A stretch of DNA of 64,000 bases. Source: Acidimicrobiales bacterium (lineage in GTDB: Bacteria > Actinomycetota > Acidimicrobiia > Acidimicrobiales > Aldehydirespiratoraceae). Position 1 is the stretch's first letter. Each line of letters begins with the position of its first letter. Below are positions 16,373-23,374 of the stretch, piece after piece. The DNA lies in NCBI GenBank assembly GCA_040219515.1, contig JAVJSI010000007.1:124001-188000 (forward strand). Reading direction: 5' to 3'. A model generated the notes under the pieces. That model saw only the letters and a list, made by a program, of their open reading frames with translations. It did not search any database and was not told where the DNA came from. A program made the position numbers and the translations under genes.

Positions 16373-16392
16373 GCCCACGCAGTTCCGTGGGC
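16373..16392 (-). promoter_or_regulatory. Candidate expression-platform hairpin of the metX riboswitch
   Basis: GCCCACG and CGTGGGC form a perfect 7-bp stem with a six-base loop directly after the SAM aptamer on the minus strand. Its 5' arm shares three bases (16390-16392) with the closing P1 helix, so the two cannot fully coexist. There is no U-tract, which favours control at initiation of translation over termination. Confidence 0.45.
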
Positions 16393-16460
16393 CACATCCC
16401 CGCCGCAGCGGGTGGGCACCTTGGGTGTCTCTCCCAGGTTGCCGGGCCCAGAGTGTGACC
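16390..16460 (-). ncRNA. SAM riboswitch (SAM-I/SAM-IV superfamily) upstream of metX
   Basis: On the minus strand, GGTCACA (16460-16454) pairs with TGTGGCC (16396-16390) to close a P1 helix with one G-U. Inside are the hallmark conserved segments of this superfamily, CCGGCAACC and GGTGCC, plus an additional CCCGC-TGCG-GCGGG hairpin. The element precedes metX, the usual target. SAM binding would reduce expression of metX and the coupled PLP gene. The compact form with the extra hairpin looks closer to SAM-IV or the SAM-I/IV variants than to classical SAM-I, but the subclass needs a covariance-model search. Confidence 0.75.
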
Positions 16461-16490
16461 TCTGAACCGCTCTGAATGTTGCTGCGCACC

Positions 16491-18257
16491 CTATCGGTCG
16501 GGAAGTCGCCTTCGCCACCATTCGAGGATGTCGACCCGGTCGTCGAGCCCGTAAGCCGCCAGCGTCAGGCGGCCGATGGCCACCAACTCCTCCACGGAAG
16601 GGCTGTCGCCGACGGCCTCCACCGCCGCGGCGGCCGCGTCCCAGGCCGGACCCGGTGCAGGCAGCGGCAACCCACCGATCGCCTGCGCGCTCACCCGCAT
16701 GGCGTCGGCCGAGAGAGCAGAGCCCGCGGCATCGTGCAGGAGCAGCAACGACGCAACCGGCGAGGTGAGGGCCGCGGCCAGGTGGGCCAGCGACGGCGCG
16801 GTGGCGAGAGGTTCGACCGCGATCACCGGCGTGCACGGCACGAGGTCGCCGCGGGCGTCGATGGCCGCCTCGATCACCCGGGTCTGGCTCGCCACCACCA
16901 GCTTCGGGACCAGTCGGTTGGCCACCCACTGGCGGATGGCCGGGTCCACCGCGTCGATGTCGACGACGGGACGCCGCCACTGTTGCTTGTCGAAGCGGCA
17001 CGTCGTGGTGCCCCACCGGCACGTGAGCGGATCGATCAGGCCCGACGTGACCAACCGTGGCCCGAGCGCGGCGTCCCCGTCCACCGCCTCGGCCACTGCG
17101 CCACGCAGGCCGTAGAACTGATCGCGGAACCCGGCGGTGACGAGGGCGACATCGGCCAACGTGGTGCCTCGAGCGAGATCGGCCGCGGTGATCTGCGGCG
17201 TGTCGGTCAGCAGCAGCGACGCCCATGATCCGGACGTCACCGGCGGGTGCGTCGCCTCCACCCGGGCCGGCACGCCACGGCGCCGTTGGACCGGCCCGCC
17301 CGCGATGCCCTTCTGCAGCACCAGCGTCACCGTGTCGACCGCGGCGGCGAACTGGCGGCCACCGTCGACCCAGAGGCCGACGGGCGGGGCGTCGTGGGCG
17401 AGACGGGCGCGCACCGGGGCGGCGTCGCGGGCGGAGAGCATTGACGAGGGCTGCACCAGCGCCACCACTCCCCCGGCGGTGACCGCGTCGGTGCCGGCGA
17501 GGAGGAACGCCGCGGCATCGTCGACATAGCCGGTCAGCTCCGGCCTCCGGGCGACCAGCGACGCCCGTCGACTCGTGTCGCGGCCGGTGCGGTCGCGCAA
17601 CTGCGACAGGAACGGCGGGTTGCCGAGGACATGCGACGCCGGGCCGAACGGCCACGGCTCGGCCAACGCGTCGGCGACGACGAGTGAGCCCGCCGGGATG
17701 GGGGCGCCGCCCGACCACAGCTGGAGGGCGGCGGCGGTGGTGGCGACGGCGAGCGGGTCGAGATCGAGCCCCCGCACCTGTCGGACCCGGTCGGCGGGGT
17801 CGCCGTCGAGGAATTCGCACACCGCGAGGAGAAAGACGCCGCCGCCGACCGCGGGGTCGACGACGACGCTCTCGGAATCGAAGGGGCGACACGAGGCGGC
17901 GAAGTCGACGAGCGTCGACGCCATGGCCGGGGTGGTGTGATGCACTCCTCCCCGACGGCGGTCGCCGGACGACAGAAGCTGCTCCCGCACGAGACCCGGC
18001 AGCCACGGGCCCCCATCACGCAGGATCGAGCGCTCGGCGGCGACGGCCGCCACCGCAGGGTCCGCGGGTACCGCGACGTCGTCGACGACGAGGCCGACGT
18101 CGACGCCCGTGGCGTGTGCCACCCGCGCGACCACGGCCGCGAGTGCGCCCGCGTGGTTCTCGGGATCAGCTGCGGCGACCCACGATTGGAGTGTGGCCGC
18201 GACCCGAGGATCAGTCGGCGAGAGGATCCCAGCCGGCCAGGTCGTTGAGCCGCTCAT
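16491..18257 (-). CDS. Orphan class I N6-adenine DNA methyltransferase
   Basis: The 588-residue protein has a methyltransferase core in the middle: GGVHHTTPAMASTLVDF, the SAM-binding motif I VVDPAVGGGVFLLA near residue 140, an acidic motif II segment GLDLDPLAV, and the catalytic NPPF in HVLGNPPFLSQL. This order marks gamma-type N6-adenine methyltransferases of the Eco57I/TaqI kind. The C-terminal 250 residues would hold target recognition. No restriction nuclease or helicase-translocase subunit is adjacent, so it looks solitary and could act in epigenetic control or phase of replication. Its start lies 47 nt inside the end of the DEAD-box helicase gene. The metX riboswitch lies just downstream. 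Confidence 0.8.
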   Translation of the reverse strand: MSGSTTWPAGILSPTDPRVAATLQSWVAAADPENHAGALAAVVARVAHATGVDVGLVVDDVAVPADPAVAAVAAERSILRDGGPWLPGLVREQLLSSGDRRRGGVHHTTPAMASTLVDFAASCRPFDSESVVVDPAVGGGVFLLAVCEFLDGDPADRVRQVRGLDLDPLAVATTAAALQLWSGGAPIPAGSLVVADALAEPWPFGPASHVLGNPPFLSQLRDRTGRDTSRRASLVARRPELTGYVDDAAAFLLAGTDAVTAGGVVALVQPSSMLSARDAAPVRARLAHDAPPVGLWVDGGRQFAAAVDTVTLVLQKGIAGGPVQRRRGVPARVEATHPPVTSGSWASLLLTDTPQITAADLARGTTLADVALVTAGFRDQFYGLRGAVAEAVDGDAALGPRLVTSGLIDPLTCRWGTTTCRFDKQQWRRPVVDIDAVDPAIRQWVANRLVPKLVVASQTRVIEAAIDARGDLVPCTPVIAVEPLATAPSLAHLAAALTSPVASLLLLHDAAGSALSADAMRVSAQAIGGLPLPAPGPAWDAAAAAVEAVGDSPSVEELVAIGRLTLAAYGLDDRVDILEWWRRRLPDR

Positions 18258-19389
18258 CGTTCGAGAACATCTCGGTGAGGGGCTGGATCACGTCGATGCG
18301 CTTCTGGAGGCGCTTGATGTCGAGCTCCTCGTCCCACATGGACAGCGTGACGACGAGACCGGTGGACCCGGCGCGGGCGGTGCGGCCGGCGCGGTGCAGG
18401 TAGGTCTTGTGGTCCGACGGCGGGTCGTACTGGATCACGATGTCGACCTCGTCGACATGGATGCCTCGGGCCGCCACATCGGTGGCCACGAGCGCCTCGA
18501 GCTTGCCCTCGCTGAAATCACGGAGCGACTTCTCGCGGCTGGTCTGGCGGAGATCGCCGTGGATGGGCGCGGCCTTGACGCCGAAGTCCTCGAGGTCGCG
18601 GGCGAGGCGATCGGCCATCGCCTTGGTGCGGGTGAACATGATGGTGCGGCCGGCGGACCGTGAGATGGCAGCGGCGACCTTGGGCTTGTCCATCTTGTGG
18701 ACGGCGATGAACCGATGGGTCATCTCGTCGACGGTGACGTCGTCGCTCGCGACCTCGTGCATCGACGGGTCGTGCTGGTAACGCCGGATCAGGGTGTTGA
18801 CGGCGCCGTCGAGCGTGGCGGAGAACAGCAGGGTCTGGCGGTCGTCGTCGACGTTGCGCAGGATCCACTCGACCTGGGGCAGGAACCCCATGTCGGCCAT
18901 GCGGTCGGCTTCGTCGACGATCACGTGGGCGACCGCCTCGACAGAGACGGCCTTTCGTTCGATGAGATCGATCATGCGGCCCGGGGTGGCGACCACGAGG
19001 TCGATGCCCTTGTCGAGGCGTTCGATCTGCTTCTCGATGGGCGCACCGCCGTAGATGGCGAGGGCTCGACGGCCGACCGCCTGGGCGACCGGTTCGAGCT
19101 CCTCGGTGACCTGGTTGGCCAGCTCACGGGTGGGCACGAGCACCAGACCGGTGGGCCGGTTGGGCTCGGCTTTGGCCATGCGCTGGAGGACGGGCAGACC
19201 GAACGCGAGTGTCTTGCCCGAGCCGGTCTTGGCCTTGCCGCAGACATCGCGGCCGGCGAGGGCGTCGGGAATGGTGAGGGCCTGGACGGGGAAGGGCGAC
19301 GTGATGCCTCGCTCGTGGAGGACATCGACGATTTCGTCGCTCAAGCCCAGTGCCGCAAAGGATTCCGGGAGGGGGGCGGTTTCTGACAT
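18211..19389 (-). CDS. DEAD-box RNA helicase
   Basis: A 392-residue two-domain SF2 helicase containing the full motif set: Q-motif region PFPVQALTIPDAL, motif I AKTGSGKT, Ia PTRELANQ, Ib ATPGRM, II VDEADRM, III SATLD, IV IMFTRTKAM, V ATDVAARGIHVD and VI HRAGRTARAG. There is almost no C-terminal extension, so it is a minimal core enzyme without a specific RNA-binding tail. It would remodel RNA duplexes in ribosome assembly or mRNA decay. The ATG at 19389 is followed by SETAPLPESFAALGL, a typical N-terminus. The last 47 nt overlap the start of the DNA methyltransferase gene, suggesting cotranscription. Confidence 0.9.
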   Translation of the reverse strand: MSETAPLPESFAALGLSDEIVDVLHERGITSPFPVQALTIPDALAGRDVCGKAKTGSGKTLAFGLPVLQRMAKAEPNRPTGLVLVPTRELANQVTEELEPVAQAVGRRALAIYGGAPIEKQIERLDKGIDLVVATPGRMIDLIERKAVSVEAVAHVIVDEADRMADMGFLPQVEWILRNVDDDRQTLLFSATLDGAVNTLIRRYQHDPSMHEVASDDVTVDEMTHRFIAVHKMDKPKVAAAISRSAGRTIMFTRTKAMADRLARDLEDFGVKAAPIHGDLRQTSREKSLRDFSEGKLEALVATDVAARGIHVDEVDIVIQYDPPSDHKTYLHRAGRTARAGSTGLVVTLSMWDEELDIKRLQKRIDVIQPLTEMFSNDERLNDLAGWDPLAD

Positions 19390-19426
19390 CGAGAGGCCAA
19401 GGGTACCCGGATGGCAGGCTGGGGCG

Positions 19427-19738
19427 GTGGCCCGCCTACGCAAGGACCAAGCCGAAGCTCTCCTGACATCGCTCGATTCGGCGACCTCGGGTCCGCTCGA
19501 GGAGATCACCGTCATCCGCGAGCAGTTGACCATCGCCCTGCGCGTCGTGCTCGACCGCGACGGCGACTGGTCCTCTCTCGTCCCGGCCGCCGCGGTCGCC
19601 GGCGGATGGACCGACGACCACACTGCCCTCCTGGCCTCCGCCGACACCCCGGAGCTGGCGTCCGACGCCGAGGCGGTGCTCTGGGCGATGTGGGATCTCG
19701 TGACCCAGCTCAGCGAGGAGCGCTCGCTCAACCCCTGA
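19427..19738 (+). CDS. Small hypothetical protein divergent from the DEAD-box helicase
   Basis: From the GTG at 19427 a 103-residue product reads VARLRKDQAEALLTSLDSAT and continues with helical, acidic segments (EEITVIREQLTIALRVVLD; SDAEAVLWAMWDLVTQL). Codon usage matches its neighbours and the frame is distinct from the gene on the other side. It is probably cytoplasmic, with no membrane segments, and I recognise no family. Its end overlaps the end of the ATL gene on the other strand by 11 bp. The start is 37 bp from the divergent helicase start. Confidence 0.55.
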   Translation: MARLRKDQAEALLTSLDSATSGPLEEITVIREQLTIALRVVLDRDGDWSSLVPAAAVAGGWTDDHTALLASADTPELASDAEAVLWAMWDLVTQLSEERSLNP

Positions 19739-20018
19739 TGCGACCGTCGCTCACCTCGGTGCCCTCGGCGGCCAGGCGCGCGGCCTGTTCCGCCTCGTGG
19801 CCGGCCAGCAGCTTCCCGCTGGCGCTGACCACCCGCCACCAGGGGAAGACCCCGTCGGAGCGTCGCAGGACCGAACCGACCGCGCGGGCCGCACCGGGGA
19901 AACCCGCCTCGACCGCGACCTCGCCGTAGGTCACCAGATCGCCGGGCCCGAGCCGATCCAACACGGCGCCGACCGCCCGCTCGAAATCGGTCCACTCCTG
20001 ACGGTCGTCCGCGAGCAC
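19728..20018 (-). CDS. Alkyltransferase-like (ATL) DNA-binding protein
   Basis: This 96-residue protein matches the DNA-binding domain of O6-alkylguanine-DNA alkyltransferase, but the reactive site PCHRV is PWWRV here (Trp60, Trp61), so it cannot transfer an alkyl group. The flipping Tyr31 (VTYGEVA) and the Arg finger Arg45 are spaced as in ATL proteins. ATLs bind O6-alkylguanine and flag it for nucleotide excision repair. Most ATLs read PWHRV, so the second Trp is unusual. The GTG start lies 12 bp after the cyclase gene on the same strand. Confidence 0.85.
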   Translation of the reverse strand: MLADDRQEWTDFERAVGAVLDRLGPGDLVTYGEVAVEAGFPGAARAVGSVLRRSDGVFPWWRVVSASGKLLAGHEAEQAARLAAEGTEVSDGRIRG

Positions 20019-20030
20019 GGAGCCGACCGT

Positions 20031-20549
20031 TCAGGCTCGCGCCGACAGCCGCACGACCGGGAGTGGATCATCCAGGCCCGGCAGATCCCGCGAGCCGGCG
20101 GGCTCGACCCGGGTGCTGCCCATGAGCCGCTCCCCGGCTTCGACCACGGCGAGCACCTCGTGCGACGCGGCCTCGTCGCACAACCGGGCGGCGATGTTCA
20201 CGGCGTGACCGATGTAGTCGTCGCCCTCGAACAGGATGACCGGCCCGACCGAGATACCGGCCCGCAGCGGTAGTGGCGTGTCGGCAGCGCTGATCCGCTT
20301 CTCGATGTCGACGACCGCTTCGACGACCGGCTCGGTCTCCACGCCGACGAGCATCGCCCCGTCGCCCAGCCACTTCGCGATCCGTACGCCGCGCGACGAC
20401 GAGGCCTCGCGCACTGCGACCCGGAACTGGCGCAACACGTCGACCGCATCGTCATCGCCGCGATCGTTGGTGTAGGCGGTGAAGCCCGAGAGATCGATGA
20501 ATGCAAAAGTCCGGACGACTCGCGTCGTTGCGACAGGTGTCTCAGTCAC
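20031..20549 (-). CDS. Stand-alone class III adenylate/guanylate cyclase domain
   Basis: The 172 residues are one cyclase homology domain with no sensor or membrane part. FAFIDLSGFT gives the first metal Asp (Asp19). KWLGDGAML provides the substrate-specifying Lys59 and second metal Asp63. NIAARL contains the transition-state Asn/Arg pair. The second base-specifying position, normally Asp in the sequence before NIAARL, is His here (YIGHAVNIAARL), so nucleotide choice is uncertain. Such small cyclase domains are abundant in actinobacteria and act as homodimers. The GTG start is 58 bp from the divergent hydrolase gene. Confidence 0.8.
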   Translation of the reverse strand: MTETPVATTRVVRTFAFIDLSGFTAYTNDRGDDDAVDVLRQFRVAVREASSSRGVRIAKWLGDGAMLVGVETEPVVEAVVDIEKRISAADTPLPLRAGISVGPVILFEGDDYIGHAVNIAARLCDEAASHEVLAVVEAGERLMGSTRVEPAGSRDLPGLDDPLPVVRLSARA

Positions 20550-20607
20550 AACGTCAACCTAGTGTTCGGACCGACACCGACCGGACACCCGCCCCGAGGA
20601 TCCGCCC

Positions 20608-21462
20608 ATGCACGCATTCGAACAGGTCACCGAGTGGCCTCAGGTCGACCGGGTCGCCGCCGCGATCGTCGCCGCCGACGGCTCCGTGGAGCGCTTCGGG
20701 CCCACCGACGAACCGTTCGCCCTGGCATCGATCAGCAAGCTCTTCACTGCGATGGCGGTCCTCGTAGCGCACGAGGAAGGCACGCTGCCGCTCGACGAGA
20801 TCGTCACCCCGGGAACCAGTGCCACTGACGAAGGCGCGACGGTCGCCGATCTGCTGGCCCACAGCGGCGGGATCGCCCCCGACGAGCCGGCGCCGATGAC
20901 CCTGCCCCGGACCCGGCGGATCTACTCGACCGCCGCCTACGACATGCTCGCCGATCGCCTGGCCGAACGGGCCGGGATCGAGTTCTCCACGTACCTCCAC
21001 GAAGCCGTCGCCGAACCACTGGCGCTGACCAGCACCCGCCTCGACGGGTCGGCGGGCGCGGGGATGCATGCGTCGGTCGACGATCTCGTTCGTCTCGCGG
21101 CCGCCTGGACCACCCCGTTGCTGGTCGATCGGACCACGCTCGACCGCGCAACCCGGCCCCATCTGCCCGAGTTGGCCGGGGTGCTCCCCGGTTTCGGCCG
21201 CCAGGACCCGAACCCATGGGGGCTCGGTCCCGAGATCCGTGGCCACAAGCAGCCCCACTGGACCGCACCGCAGAACTCGCCCGGCACATACGGACATTTC
21301 GGCCAGACCGGCACGATGCTCTGGATCGACCCCGAGGTCGACATCACGGCGATCGTCCTCACCGATCGCCCGTTCGGACCGTGGGCCGCCGACACGTGGC
21401 CGGTGTTCTCCGCCGCCGTGTTGGCCGGTCACGGGAATGGGCCGAACGACCCAGGCGGATGA
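20608..21462 (+). CDS. Beta-lactamase-family serine hydrolase
   Basis: The 284-residue protein belongs to the class C beta-lactamase/esterase fold (Beta-lactamase, PF00144 type). The SxxK motif is Ser41-Ile-Ser-Lys44. The second motif region reads IYSTAAYD (Tyr-Ser-Thr in place of Tyr-x-Asn), and HFGQTGT corresponds to the third H/K-x-G motif. There is no signal peptide, which argues for an intracellular esterase or peptidase rather than a secreted beta-lactamase. The substrate cannot be predicted. It is followed on the same strand, after about 90 bp, by a kinase-like gene. Confidence 0.8.
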   Translation: MHAFEQVTEWPQVDRVAAAIVAADGSVERFGPTDEPFALASISKLFTAMAVLVAHEEGTLPLDEIVTPGTSATDEGATVADLLAHSGGIAPDEPAPMTLPRTRRIYSTAAYDMLADRLAERAGIEFSTYLHEAVAEPLALTSTRLDGSAGAGMHASVDDLVRLAAAWTTPLLVDRTTLDRATRPHLPELAGVLPGFGRQDPNPWGLGPEIRGHKQPHWTAPQNSPGTYGHFGQTGTMLWIDPEVDITAIVLTDRPFGPWAADTWPVFSAAVLAGHGNGPNDPGG

Positions 21463-21553
21463 GCCGTACGGCAGCCCGTGCTCAGTTCGGGCGGGTGGGT
21501 GCCGATGGAGATCCCATGGATCCAGCCTTGTCGAGGCGCGTGCTCGGAGCGAC

Positions 21554-22549
21554 GTGAACGAACGCCGTAACCCCATGGCCATGGCGCGGGCGCGCCACGC
21601 CCTTCTGCAGGCCGGCCTCGACTCGACCGTCTCGCTGGAGCCCGCCAGCAGCGTCACCAACGAGGTGTGGCTCACCCCCACCCACGTGGTCAGGGTGAAC
21701 CGACGGCCGAACCAGCGACTTCGACGAGAGGCGATTCTCGGCCCGAGTCTTCCCGACGAGATCGGCTACCCGATGGTCGTCGCGTACGGCGGTCGGATGG
21801 GCGCGGACTATCTCGTGCTCAAGCGGATCGAAGGCAAGCCGCTGGCCCACTGGTGGCCCTCGATGGAACCCACCCAACGACGCGAGGCCGTACGCCAGCT
21901 GGCGGCGAAGCTGCGGCGGCTCCACCACACGCCCGGGCCCGCCGATTTGCCGGCCATCGATGCCCCGCAGATGCTGCGCGACGAGACGCTCTCACCGGTG
22001 ATGTCACTGCTCGTCGCCCTGGACCAGGCCCGATCGCTCGCCCACGTCGACCGCGGATTGATCGACGATGTCGAGCGGATGGTGTTCGACCTCACACCGT
22101 CGATCGAGCCGTTCGTGAGCGAGTTCCTCGTCCACGGTGATCTCACCTTCGAGAACGTGTTGTGGAACGGCGAACGCATCACCGCCATCCTCGACTTCGA
22201 ATGGGCTCGCACCGCGCCGGCCGACGTCGACCTCGACGTCTTCCTGCGCATGTGTTGCCTTCCGCAGCTCCACGTCGGCGACGACCTGGTGCCGCACACC
22301 CGACCGGCCGACTATGCCGACATTCCCTGGTGGCTTCGCGAGGACTATCCGGAACTCTTCGACGTGCCCCGGCAGTTCGACCGCCTGCGGCTCTACGCGA
22401 TCGCGTACGACATCCGTGATCTCACGATGTTCCCGCCGCCGGCGCCGGCGTCCCGGCTCAACGAACACCACTCGCTGAACCGGCTACGACGCACCATCGT
22501 CGGGAACAGCCACCTCGACCGGCTCGACGCCGGCGCCAGCACCCTTTGA
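21554..22549 (+). CDS. Aminoglycoside phosphotransferase/choline kinase-family kinase
   Basis: A 331-residue APH-fold kinase with intact active site: the ATP-binding N-lobe NEVWLTPTHVVRVNRRP, the catalytic loop FLVHGDLTFENVLW (HGD base and metal Asn), and ILDFEWARTAPADVDLD with the metal Asp. The GTG start has GGAG five bases upstream. Substrates of such chromosomal enzymes include small alcohols or amines; nothing here identifies one. The C-terminus overlaps the convergent lgt gene by 66 bp tail to tail. Compare with the degenerate APH-like protein at 45.4 kb, which has lost the same residues. Confidence 0.82.
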   Translation: MNERRNPMAMARARHALLQAGLDSTVSLEPASSVTNEVWLTPTHVVRVNRRPNQRLRREAILGPSLPDEIGYPMVVAYGGRMGADYLVLKRIEGKPLAHWWPSMEPTQRREAVRQLAAKLRRLHHTPGPADLPAIDAPQMLRDETLSPVMSLLVALDQARSLAHVDRGLIDDVERMVFDLTPSIEPFVSEFLVHGDLTFENVLWNGERITAILDFEWARTAPADVDLDVFLRMCCLPQLHVGDDLVPHTRPADYADIPWWLREDYPELFDVPRQFDRLRLYAIAYDIRDLTMFPPPAPASRLNEHHSLNRLRRTIVGNSHLDRLDAGASTL

Positions 22550-23362
22550 CGGGTCCTCGTCGCCGCTGACAGGGCGGCCGCGCAACAGCAGATACGCACC
22601 GGCCACCACGATGCCGATGATGCTCATCCAGATGTTGATCCGTACGCCACCGATCTCGGTGGCCTCGTCGATCCGCACCGTCTCGAGCCAGAGCCGAGCG
22701 CTGAGATAGCCGACCACGTAGACGGCCAGCAGGGCGCCGGTGCGCAGCCGCTTGGTGGTGCCCAGCCAGATGAGGAACACCACGAGCCCGAGGTTCCACA
22801 GGGCTTCGTAGAGGAAGGTCGGGTGAAAGGTCGTGACGTCGGGGTACTCGTCGGGCCGGTACTCGGGATCGATCTCGACCGCCCACGGGAGATCGGTCGG
22901 CCCGCCGAACAGTTCCTGGTTGAACCAGTTGCCGATGCGGCCGATCGCCTGGGCCAGCGGCAACGCCGGGGTGGCAGCATCGAGCATCTTCGACCGGTCG
23001 TAGCCCTCGCGCCGGATCACCCACAGCGCCATCAGGACGCCCCCCGCGATGCCGCCCGGGATGCCGAGCCCGCCCTCCCAGATCTTGAACACTTCGACGA
23101 TCCCATCGTCGAAGCGCCAGTCCGTGAAGACGTGGTACACCCGCGCGCCGACGAGCCCGGCGGGCACCGCCCACATCGCGATCGTGGCGACGTCGTCCGG
23201 GTCGCCGCCAACTGCGGCCCAACGTTTCTGCGCGAGCCACACCCCGGCGAGCACACCGAACGCGATCGCCAGACCGTAGGCCCGCAAGCTGAGTGGACCG
23301 AGTTCGATCGCCTCACTCGGTGGACTGGGGAAGGACGCGAGGGTCAGCGACGCGAAGCTCAT
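22484..23362 (-). CDS. lgt: Prolipoprotein diacylglyceryl transferase
   Basis: A 292-residue membrane enzyme with about seven transmembrane segments and the Lgt signature GRIGNWFNQELFG near residue 145, including the essential Arg and Asn. YHVFTDW and WEGGLGIPGG are the other conserved blocks around the active cavity. It moves diacylglycerol from phosphatidylglycerol onto the lipobox Cys of preprolipoproteins such as the ZnuA and L,D-transpeptidase proteins of this window. The final 30 residues are charged and variable. It lies 12 bp downstream of the acyl-CoA dehydrogenase gene and overlaps the convergent kinase gene. Confidence 0.93.
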   Translation of the reverse strand: MSFASLTLASFPSPPSEAIELGPLSLRAYGLAIAFGVLAGVWLAQKRWAAVGGDPDDVATIAMWAVPAGLVGARVYHVFTDWRFDDGIVEVFKIWEGGLGIPGGIAGGVLMALWVIRREGYDRSKMLDAATPALPLAQAIGRIGNWFNQELFGGPTDLPWAVEIDPEYRPDEYPDVTTFHPTFLYEALWNLGLVVFLIWLGTTKRLRTGALLAVYVVGYLSARLWLETVRIDEATEIGGVRINIWMSIIGIVVAGAYLLLRGRPVSGDEDPSKGAGAGVEPVEVAVPDDGAS

Positions 23363-23374
23363 TCGAATGGAACC

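Noticed and set aside
16491-19389. Restriction-modification or phage-defence island
   Set aside because: Besides the methyltransferase there is only a minimal housekeeping-type DEAD-box helicase; no nuclease or sensor gene is present.
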